Under the pieces are notes generated by a model. The model saw only the letters and a program-made list of their open reading frames with translations, searched no databases and had not been told where the DNA came from. Shown here piece after piece: positions 57,307 through 64,000 of a DNA stretch of 64,000 nucleotides. Source of the stretch: Arthrobacter sp. S41 (GTDB lineage: Bacteria > Actinomycetota > Actinomycetes > Actinomycetales > Micrococcaceae); the NCBI RefSeq assembly GCF_004320535.1, contig NZ_SIHY01000001.1:1426001-1490000 (forward strand), read 5' to 3'. A program made the translations under genes and the position numbers. Positions within the stretch are counted from its first letter, which is position 1. Every line of letters begins with the position of its first letter.

Positions 57307-59868
57307 ATGGCAGCCAAGAAGTCCCCCTTTTTTGATACCGCCACCACGTTAGGGAAAGTCGTTGCGTTCTTCGGAATCAGCGCCCTGTGTGGTGTGCTCG
57401 CAGCAGGTATGCTCGTACCCGTAGCAGCTATCGCGAAAACCGGTTTGACCACCGGTAACAGCGTCATTAGTGCACTTCCAAGCACCTTTGAAAAGCTCCC
57501 AATTTCGGAGCCTTCAAAGATCTTGGACGCGGACGGAAAGACCATTGCGTCCTTCTATCAGCAGAACCGCGAACCGGTGAAACTTGATGACATCTCCACA
57601 CACATGCAGAAGGCAATCGTGTCGGTGGAAGATGAGCGCTTCTACGAGCATAAGGGTGTCGACCCTCGCGGTATCGCCCGCGCAGTAATCGGCAACCTTA
57701 CTTCCTCATCCCGTTCCGGTGCTTCCACGCTCACCCAGCAGTATGTAAACAACCTGTTGGTGAACAACCAGGAGCTCACCGGCTCGGAAGAGTCGACCAT
57801 TTCTGGTCAGAAGGATTACGCCGCAAAGATCCGCGAGCTGAAGTACGCGGTAGCTATTGAAAAGGAAATGTCGAAAGACGAAATCCTTGAAGGCTACCTG
57901 AACTTGGTGCTCTTCTCGGGTCGCGAGTACGGCATCCAGGCCGCAGCGCACCGTTTCTACTCGGTTGATGCCAAGGATCTAAACGTCCAGCAGTCCGCCA
58001 TGCTTGCGGGCATGGTTCAGCTGCCCAACGTTTACAACCCAATCAACAACCCTGAGCGTTCGCTTGACCGCCGTAACAAGGTACTTGGCAACATGTACCG
58101 CACCGGCGTCATCACCGAAAAAGAGTACGACGAGGCTGTGAAGTCTGATCTCGAACTCAAGCCAAGTGTTTCCCCTTCGGGTTGCTCCTCGGCCAAGGAC
58201 AACGCTTACTTCTGTGACTATGTCACCAACCTGATCTTGAGCGATGAAGCTTACGGTAAGACCAAGGAAGACCGTGAAGGTCTGCTCTACCGTGGCGGAT
58301 TGACCATCAAGACCACGCTGAACAGCAAGCTGAACGAAAAGGCTGCCAACGACGCTCGCGAGGCGATCGATCCGAACGCCAAGTCCAACAAGGACATTCA
58401 CTCTTCAGTAGTTTCGGTCCAGCCTGGCACCGGCAACATTCTCACCATGGCCCAGAACACCGAGTACGGTCCCGAGAAGGACGACTCGGGCTCAAGCACG
58501 TACTACAACTTCGCTGTTGAACGCTCCAAGGGTGGTGCCGGTGGCTTCCAGGGTGGTTCCACCATGAAGCCTTACACCACCTTGGGTTGGCTCACCGAGG
58601 GTAACCGCATGAACGACACCATCAACGCGAAGAAGCAGGTCTTCCAGCCTGGCACGAAGTTCCGCGCTTCCTGCCTGCCTGGCAGCACCGCGACGGTGGG
58701 CACCAAGTGGGAACCAAAGAACGCTTCCAAGGGCTTCTACCGCCCGATGAGCGTTGATACCGGTTTGTACTGGTCCATTAACACCGCGACCGTTCAGGAA
58801 GCCTACCGAACCGATTTGTGCACCATCGCTGACTACACCAAGCGCCTTGGCGTCTTGGATCAGGATGCTGATAATGGTCAGCCAGGCCCAATCAGCCCAG
58901 CTAACCCATCGTTCATCATTGGTTCGGCCAACATCACCCCACTGTCGCAGGCAGCAGCATTTGCTACCTTCGCCAACAAGGGTGAGTACTGCAAGCCACG
59001 CGCCATCACCGGCGTGACCGATTCAGCTGACAACGAGTACAAGGTCGCTGGCGAATCTTGCTCACAAGAGGTTGATCCAACCTATGTTGCCGATCTTGAT
59101 AAGACTCTGAAGAAGATCGCTACCAAGCGTGTTTCTAAGGGTGTTGTCGAGGGACCAATCGCTGGTAAGACCGGTACTAACAACTACGCCACCTCGACCT
59201 GGTTTGTTGGTTTCACCACCGGCATCTCGACCGCTACGTGGGTAGGCCGTCTGGACGGCAAGGCTGCCACTGAGCAGAATTCGCTGCACGGCGCAATCAT
59301 CAATGATAAGCAAGCACCTGAAATGGTTGACTCCTCCACCTACGCTGCACCGTTGTGGGTCGATTTCATGAAGGATGCAGTCCTTCAGTACGAGCGCAAG
59401 GGCTTTGGTAAGCCGGGCAAACGTCCAGCACCTGTAATCCCTTCCACTCCGGAAAGCGCAAAAACCGAAGGCGAGAAGCAGGACGCTGCTGCAGCGGCTG
59501 CCGCTGCTAGGGCTCGGGCTGCCGCCGAAGCACAGAAGCGAGCTGCTGCCCAGCAACGAGCAGAAGCTGAAGCTCGACAGCGTGCCGCTGATGCTAAGGA
59601 AGCTGCCGAGGATCGGGCCGAAGCTAAGAAGGATGCTGCAGCCAAGAAGAAGGCAGACGAGGCTAAGAAGAAAGCCGACGACGCCAAGAAGAAGGCTGAA
59701 GCTAAGAAGGACGCTGCCGAGGCTAAGGCAAAGGCTGAAGCTGCCAAGAAGAAGGCAGCTGCCGAAGCTAAGAAGAAGGCAGCAGCCGAAGCTAAGAAGA
59801 AGGCTGAAGAGGCGAGGAAGAAGGCGGCACAGTCGTCTAAACCTAAGCCGCCGAAGTCCACTGATTAG
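57307..59868 (+). CDS. Class A penicillin-binding protein (glycosyltransferase/transpeptidase)
   Basis: Polymerises and cross-links peptidoglycan at the outer face of the membrane; 853 residues. A single membrane segment (about 18-42) anchors it. The GT51 domain has catalytic Glu108 in VSVEDERFYEHKGVD. The transpeptidase domain has Ser418-Thr-Met-Lys421 (GGSTMKP), SIN in YWSINTATV, and Lys621-Thr-Gly (AGKTGTNNYATS). The last 130 residues (from about 725) are an Ala/Lys/Glu helical tail without similarity to the enzyme domains. ATG 57307 is set by the leaderless promoter; a frame to 57157 has no support. Confidence 0.96.
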   Translation: MAAKKSPFFDTATTLGKVVAFFGISALCGVLAAGMLVPVAAIAKTGLTTGNSVISALPSTFEKLPISEPSKILDADGKTIASFYQQNREPVKLDDISTHMQKAIVSVEDERFYEHKGVDPRGIARAVIGNLTSSSRSGASTLTQQYVNNLLVNNQELTGSEESTISGQKDYAAKIRELKYAVAIEKEMSKDEILEGYLNLVLFSGREYGIQAAAHRFYSVDAKDLNVQQSAMLAGMVQLPNVYNPINNPERSLDRRNKVLGNMYRTGVITEKEYDEAVKSDLELKPSVSPSGCSSAKDNAYFCDYVTNLILSDEAYGKTKEDREGLLYRGGLTIKTTLNSKLNEKAANDAREAIDPNAKSNKDIHSSVVSVQPGTGNILTMAQNTEYGPEKDDSGSSTYYNFAVERSKGGAGGFQGGSTMKPYTTLGWLTEGNRMNDTINAKKQVFQPGTKFRASCLPGSTATVGTKWEPKNASKGFYRPMSVDTGLYWSINTATVQEAYRTDLCTIADYTKRLGVLDQDADNGQPGPISPANPSFIIGSANITPLSQAAAFATFANKGEYCKPRAITGVTDSADNEYKVAGESCSQEVDPTYVADLDKTLKKIATKRVSKGVVEGPIAGKTGTNNYATSTWFVGFTTGISTATWVGRLDGKAATEQNSLHGAIINDKQAPEMVDSSTYAAPLWVDFMKDAVLQYERKGFGKPGKRPAPVIPSTPESAKTEGEKQDAAAAAAAARARAAAEAQKRAAAQQRAEAEARQRAADAKEAAEDRAEAKKDAAAKKKADEAKKKADDAKKKAEAKKDAAEAKAKAEAAKKKAAAEAKKKAAAEAKKKAEEARKKAAQSSKPKPPKSTD

Positions 59869-59893
59869 TCCGAATAATAGCTAGCTGCCAAGC

Positions 59894-59929
59894 AAAGGCC
59901 GCGTTCAACTTTGGTTGAACGCGGCCTTT
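59894..59929 (+). terminator. Terminator after the PBP gene
   Basis: A 16-bp stem AAAGGCCGCGTTCAAC/GTTGAACGCGGCCTTT with a 4-nt loop. Confidence 0.85.
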
Positions 59930-60001
59930 CGGTTTAGATTGGCAATAGCGGACTTCATGAGAAGTAGCCCCCGGGCATGAAAGGACGATGGCAGAAAAGT
60001 C

Positions 60002-60955
60002 ATGGTTGAACACAATACATTTGGCGCCGCGCTGCGCCACGCAGCGGGTACAACAGCTTTGGCGGCCGGTGGAGCGTTGGCTCTCGGCACCGCCTTGATT
60101 GGCTACGGCATGCTGGAGACCCAGAAGTTTGGACTACGCCGTGAGACCCTGAATGTTCTGCCCAGAGGTGCTGCCGACATCAAGGTCCTTCACCTGTCCG
60201 ACATTCACATGGTTCCGGGCCAAGAGACCAAAATTCAGTGGATCCGTGAACTCGCCGACCTGAAGCCAGACTTTGTGGTGAATACCGGCGATAATCTGAG
60301 CCACCGCAAGGGTGTTCCATCTTTGCTCAAGGCATTGGAACCGCTGATGGCGTTCCCGGGAGCCTTTGTTCCTGGCTCCAACTGCTACTACGCGCCCAAG
60401 CTGAAAAATCCTTTTAAATACTTCTCCAGCTCCGAGGGCTCCCCTAACCCGTCACCAAAGGACCAGCTGCCTTTTGAAGAAATGCACCGCGCATTTGGTG
60501 CAGCCGGTTGGAGCAACATGTCCAACCGCTCCCACTCGACGGTACTGAACGGACTGCGTCTGGATCTGACCGGCGTTGATGATCCGCACATCAACCGGGA
60601 CCACTTCGCCGGATGGACCCGTGGCTCATCCACCAGCGACCAGGCTCCGCACGTGCGTATCGCACTGACTCACGCCCCATACCAGCGAGTCTTAGATCAG
60701 TTCACCGAAGCAAAGGCGGACGTTATTTTCGCTGGGCATACACACGGTGGCCAAGTCTGCATCCCTGGCTACGGCGCTTTGGTCTCTAACTGCGATCTGC
60801 CAACCTGGCGAGCTCGCGGCCTGAGCGACTGGGAGTACGCAGGCAACACGGTTCCGCTAAATGTCTCGGCCGGTTTGGGCACTTCGCGCTTCGCCCCGAT
60901 CCGCTTTGCTTGCCCGCCTGAAGCAATTCTTGTGACGCTGAAGGCACGTAGCTAA
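60002..60955 (+). CDS. Metallophosphoesterase
   Basis: A 317-residue calcineurin-fold protein with an N-terminal membrane anchor (about 15-37). Metal-ligand motifs are LSDIHMV, NTGDNLS, THAPY and AGHTHGGQVCIPGYG. The third motif, usually GNH(D/E) or GSND in relatives, reads PGSNCYY, with Cys where Asp is expected. Residual activity is likely because the metal ligand Asn is kept. Related YkuE-type enzymes act on phospholipid headgroups. No good ribosome binding site or TANNNT box is seen at the ATG. It lies between two terminators, transcribed alone. Confidence 0.87.
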   Translation: MVEHNTFGAALRHAAGTTALAAGGALALGTALIGYGMLETQKFGLRRETLNVLPRGAADIKVLHLSDIHMVPGQETKIQWIRELADLKPDFVVNTGDNLSHRKGVPSLLKALEPLMAFPGAFVPGSNCYYAPKLKNPFKYFSSSEGSPNPSPKDQLPFEEMHRAFGAAGWSNMSNRSHSTVLNGLRLDLTGVDDPHINRDHFAGWTRGSSTSDQAPHVRIALTHAPYQRVLDQFTEAKADVIFAGHTHGGQVCIPGYGALVSNCDLPTWRARGLSDWEYAGNTVPLNVSAGLGTSRFAPIRFACPPEAILVTLKARS

Positions 60956-60975
60956 ACACTAAATATTGTTCTTGA

Positions 60976-61015
60976 GATCCCGGTATTTCGCCTTATCTGG
61001 CGAAGTCCCGGGATC
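60976..61015 (+). terminator. Hairpin after the metallophosphoesterase gene
   Basis: GATCCCGG pairs with CCGGGATC, with an inner TTCGCC/GGCGAA stem. No T-tract follows. Confidence 0.65.
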
Positions 61016-61129
61016 TACTCATTTCCGATGTGAAGCGTTTCTTTCCCAAATTCAGAAATTGATTGAATTATCCCAACCAGTGACTGTAAGCTGAAGCTCT
61101 GTCGAACTTCTGGATGAATACGGGGTACC

Positions 61130-62953
61130 GTGGCGCAAGCACAAAAAGTCGAGACCAAAGCTCCAGTTCCGCTCTCGGCAACGTTGAAGAGACTGTACCC
61201 GTTTGTTAAGCCGATACTTCCTCGGCTCTTCTGCGGATTCCTTTGTGCGCTCGGTGCCGGAATTGTTGCCCTAGCCATCCCCCAGGTGTTGGCGTGGCTG
61301 GTGAACTCTGTTTTTCACCGTGATGGTGCCACCTCCGAAGTCTGGATTTCCGTTGCCATCATTGCCGCCCTCGGATTTGTTGAAGCGCTACTGATTTTCC
61401 TGCGCCGCCAGTTTGTGCTCAATCCCGCCGCCGGGCTTGAAACCCAGATGCGCATTCGTTTCTACAAGCACCTTCAACGGCTGCCTGTTGCCTTCCACGA
61501 GCGCTGGGGCTCCGGCCAGCTACTCTCCCGCTCCATGTCGGATCTGTCGCTGTTGCGCCGTTGGCTGGCCTTCGGCGCAATGATGCTGGTCGTTGAGACC
61601 GTCACTGTGATCACCGGACTCATTCTGATGTTCACTCACTCGTGGATCTTGGGGTTGCTGTACTTGCTTGGCTCTATTCCCATTGCCATCAAGGCTTACC
61701 GCTTCCGCAATGAATACCGTGCGGCCAGCCGGCTCAGTCAGGACCAAGCCGGAGACCTTGCCACCGCCGTGGAAGAATCGGTGCACGGTATTCGTGTCAT
61801 CAAGGCTTTTGGACGCGGTCCACACATCTACGAAGGATTTAATACTCAAGCCAAATCCCTCCAAGAAACCGAAATTGCCAAAGCTAAGACCTTGGCTAGT
61901 TTCTTGCTTACTGTGGTCGCGGTGCCAGAAACCATCTTGGGCATTGGCCTGTTCATTGGTATCGCTCAAGTCGCCAATGGAACGCTCAGTGTCGGCGCGC
62001 TGGTTGCCTACTTCGCCATCGCCGCAGTGATCGCTGGCCCGGTAGAAGGCATGGGAATGCTCTTGGGCATGACCTTGAGTACCAAGACTGCACTGGACCG
62101 GCATTTTGAGGTCATGGACTCGACCAATGACATTGTCTCTGTGGCCAACCCAACCGTCCCTGAAACGCGAGACGGAAGCGTGCAGCTACGTCACGTTCGT
62201 TTTGCCTACCCAGATGTAGCCGGAACACGCCGCCCGATCCTTGCCGACATTGATCTAGACATTCGTCCTGGCGAAACGATGGCCTTGGTGGGAATCACCG
62301 GTTCAGGCAAATCCACCTTATTGAACTTGATCCCCCGTCTGCACGATGCAACGGCCGGGGAAGTGCTCATCCATGGACAGAACGTCAAGGACTGGGAATT
62401 AGATCAGCTACGCACCGAAATTGCCGTGGCTTTTGAAGACACCACATTGTTCTCAAACACCATTCGAGAGAACGTCCTGCTCGGTGCCCCAGAACAACTA
62501 AACGAAGAACAACGCGAAGCACTGCTGAGCGAAGCACTAGACGTAGCCCAAGCGCACTTCACCTATGACCTGCCTGCCGGCGTAGATACTCTCATCGGTG
62601 AAGAGGGGCTTTCGCTCTCCGGCGGCCAGCGTCAGCGCATCGCGCTAGCACGTGCCATTGCGGCCCGTCCGAGCGTACTGGTCCTTGATGATCCGCTGTC
62701 CGCTTTGGATGTGAAGACAGAAGAACTGGTGACCGAGAAACTTCGAGAAGTTCTCGCCGGAACCACCACGCTCATCGTGGCTCACCGACCATCAACGGTG
62801 ATGCTCGCAGACCGAGTGGCGTTGCTGCGCGATGGACGAATCGACGCGGTGGGCAGTCACACCCACCTGCTGAGCACCAATGAACACTACAGATTTGTCA
62901 TTGCCAGTTTGCATGATGAAGAACAATCAGCAATTGAGGGAGCCTCCCGATGA
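61130..62953 (+). CDS. ABC exporter half-transporter, subunit 1 (degenerate Walker B Glu)
   Basis: Fused membrane domain (about residues 30-320, six segments) and ATPase domain, 607 residues. Walker A is GITGSGKSTLLNL, signature LSGGQRQRIALARAI, Walker B VLVLDDPLSALD, and H-loop IVAHRPSTVM. The residue after the Walker B Asp is Asp, not the catalytic Glu, which is typical of the degenerate half of heterodimeric exporters such as TM287/288. The GTG at 61130 begins the conserved frame. It overlaps the next subunit as ATGA. The substrate is unknown (lipid or drug). Confidence 0.93.
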   Translation: MAQAQKVETKAPVPLSATLKRLYPFVKPILPRLFCGFLCALGAGIVALAIPQVLAWLVNSVFHRDGATSEVWISVAIIAALGFVEALLIFLRRQFVLNPAAGLETQMRIRFYKHLQRLPVAFHERWGSGQLLSRSMSDLSLLRRWLAFGAMMLVVETVTVITGLILMFTHSWILGLLYLLGSIPIAIKAYRFRNEYRAASRLSQDQAGDLATAVEESVHGIRVIKAFGRGPHIYEGFNTQAKSLQETEIAKAKTLASFLLTVVAVPETILGIGLFIGIAQVANGTLSVGALVAYFAIAAVIAGPVEGMGMLLGMTLSTKTALDRHFEVMDSTNDIVSVANPTVPETRDGSVQLRHVRFAYPDVAGTRRPILADIDLDIRPGETMALVGITGSGKSTLLNLIPRLHDATAGEVLIHGQNVKDWELDQLRTEIAVAFEDTTLFSNTIRENVLLGAPEQLNEEQREALLSEALDVAQAHFTYDLPAGVDTLIGEEGLSLSGGQRQRIALARAIAARPSVLVLDDPLSALDVKTEELVTEKLREVLAGTTTLIVAHRPSTVMLADRVALLRDGRIDAVGSHTHLLSTNEHYRFVIASLHDEEQSAIEGASR

Positions 62954-64000
62954 GCCAGACACAAGGCGTCGCCAACGAGGACGCCATCAAACTCAACGCT
63001 GCTGATCGTAAGGTAGTACGCCAGCGGTCCTTCCGATTGCTCGGGGCACTGGCTTTGCCGCAGAAAAAGCTTTTTATCCTCACCGTAGTTTTGGTGTTGC
63101 TCTCCAATGCAGCACGCGTTCTGCTGCCGGTAATCATTGCCTTTGCTATCGACTGGACGCTACCTCAAGTACGTGAGGGCAACTGGTCAGCCTTGGGCCT
63201 TACCGGCGCCGGCTACATTATCTGCGCGATCCTCAGTGGCTTTTTGCTTTCTTGGTACATCAACTCTGCAGCAAAAATTTCGCAGGCTATGCTCTTGGAT
63301 CTGCGACAGCAAGTGTTCCGTCATACCCAGCGCCTGAGCCTTGAGTTTCACGAGAACTACACCTCCGGTCGCATCATCTCCCGACAGACTTCAGACTTGG
63401 AAACTCTGCGAGAGCTGCTTGATCAGGGAGTCTCCGAGCTGGCTTCCTCCTGCGTCTTTGTTATCTTCACGCTGATTTCGATTTTCTTCCTCGACTGGCG
63501 CAGTGGATTAGTAGTCTGTGTTGCCGCGATTCCAGTGACCATCTTGTTCTTCTGGTACCAGCGCCGCTCTGAAGTTCTGTACCGCGAATCCCGCGTCGTT
63601 TCAGCCAAGGTGATTTCCACCTTTGTCGAAACGATGACCGGCATTCGCGCTGTGAAAGCTTTCCGCCGAGAACGGGCCAACGACGAGAACTACCAAGAAA
63701 TTGCGGAAAAGTACCGGGATAATTCGGTCCGCTCCTTCAACCTGTTTGGTGTTTTGCAGCCCGGACTGGTGCTCATTGGCAACCTCACTGTGGCCGCTCT
63801 CTTAGCCTACGGTGGATTCCGAATCATCTCAGGGACCATGGCCGTCGGTGCCATGGTGGCGATCCTCTTGGCCTCAAAACGGCTCTTTCAGCCTGTAGAA
63901 CAGATTGCGATGTTCTACTCGTCTCTGCAGTCAGCAACAGCGGCGTTGGAGAAGGTCTCGGGTCTGCTTGAAGAAGAACCAACGGTGCGTGAACCTGCGC
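62950..64000 (+). CDS. ABC exporter half-transporter, subunit 2 (3' end cut off by window)
   Basis: The frame begins ATG 62950 (MSQTQGVANEDAIKLNAADR), overlaps the first subunit by 4 nt, and stays open to the window end. The visible 350 residues hold the membrane domain: about six hydrophobic segments (LFILTVVLVLLSNAARVLLP, SELASSCVFVIFTLISIFFL) and the coupling-helix region TFVETMTGIRAVKAFRRER. The ATPase domain lies outside the window. It should supply the canonical catalytic site that subunit 1 lacks. Confidence 0.93.
   Translation, partial: MSQTQGVANEDAIKLNAADRKVVRQRSFRLLGALALPQKKLFILTVVLVLLSNAARVLLPVIIAFAIDWTLPQVREGNWSALGLTGAGYIICAILSGFLLSWYINSAAKISQAMLLDLRQQVFRHTQRLSLEFHENYTSGRIISRQTSDLETLRELLDQGVSELASSCVFVIFTLISIFFLDWRSGLVVCVAAIPVTILFFWYQRRSEVLYRESRVVSAKVISTFVETMTGIRAVKAFRRERANDENYQEIAEKYRDNSVRSFNLFGVLQPGLVLIGNLTVAALLAYGGFRIISGTMAVGAMVAILLASKRLFQPVEQIAMFYSSLQSATAALEKVSGLLEEEPTVREPA

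Noticed and set aside
59385-59861. 158-residue minus-strand ORF rich in Ala/Phe/Leu
   Set aside because: It is the antisense of the repetitive KKKA coding tail of the PBP gene; repetitive sense codons keep the reverse frame open.
61520-62104. 194-residue minus-strand ORF rich in His/Gln
   Set aside because: Antisense to the ABC exporter membrane domain.

Overview
The window is a 64 kb piece of an actinobacterial chromosome. The best fit is Micrococcaceae (Arthrobacter/Glutamicibacter-like). Supporting signs are a GlxR-type Crp regulator, BldC, the 32-residue bS22 protein, DUF4229 and DUF4244 proteins, a MarP-type protease, the DEAD/H helicase plus Tad-like secretion cluster typical of Actinobacteria, and menaquinone and System II cytochrome c genes. 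The genus is inferred, not demonstrated. Coding density is high. I see no tRNA, rRNA, IS element, prophage or CRISPR array.

Layout, left to right. 1-11.5 kb: end of a membrane protein gene, a secreted alpha-amylase with a starch-binding domain, paaZ, a tyrosine phosphatase, a RIO-type kinase, a beta-oxidation-like operon (thiolase, enoyl-CoA hydratase, hydroxyacyl-CoA dehydrogenase) and a divergent ProP-like transporter. paaZ and the thiolase operon carry matching TetR-type operator candidates. 11.6-14.8 kb: menB-menE-menA. 14.9-15.7 kb: two small membrane proteins. 15.9-20.7 kb: histidine phosphatase, TlpA-like lipoprotein, ccdA, resB, ccsB (cytochrome c maturation). 20.8-24.1 kb: membrane protein, glutaredoxin-like gene with rex, HAD phosphatase, bS22, bldC. 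24.4-29.9 kb: gdhA, ArsR regulator, acuC, trkH-trkA.

29.9-38 kb is a leftward run: a methyltransferase overlapping an ArsR-like regulator, then topA, ppx, a sugar-phosphate isomerase-like gene and proC. 38-40.5 kb: two GNAT proteins and trhO. 40.5-47.5 kb: MrfA-like helicase converging on a Tad-like operon (CpaE-like, CpaF ATPase, two TadB/C-like proteins, three prepilin-like small proteins). 47.6-55.6 kb: PolA-like protein, NUDIX hydrolase, nth, acs, aroQ, marP, crp/glxR. 55.6-64 kb: NUDIX, RidA, DUF4177, a class A penicillin-binding protein, metallophosphoesterase, and a two-gene ABC exporter cut by the window end.

Core metabolism dominates. The most notable signals are regulatory. At least 13 genes have a TANNNT box exactly 6-7 nt before their start codon, which indicates leaderless transcripts and includes three divergent pairs. 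Crp/GlxR-type sites lie before the regulator gene itself, acs and amylase. A LacI-type operator pair lies 120 bp apart at amylase. A 32-codon ORF with a strong ribosome binding site overlaps the start of the RIO kinase gene.
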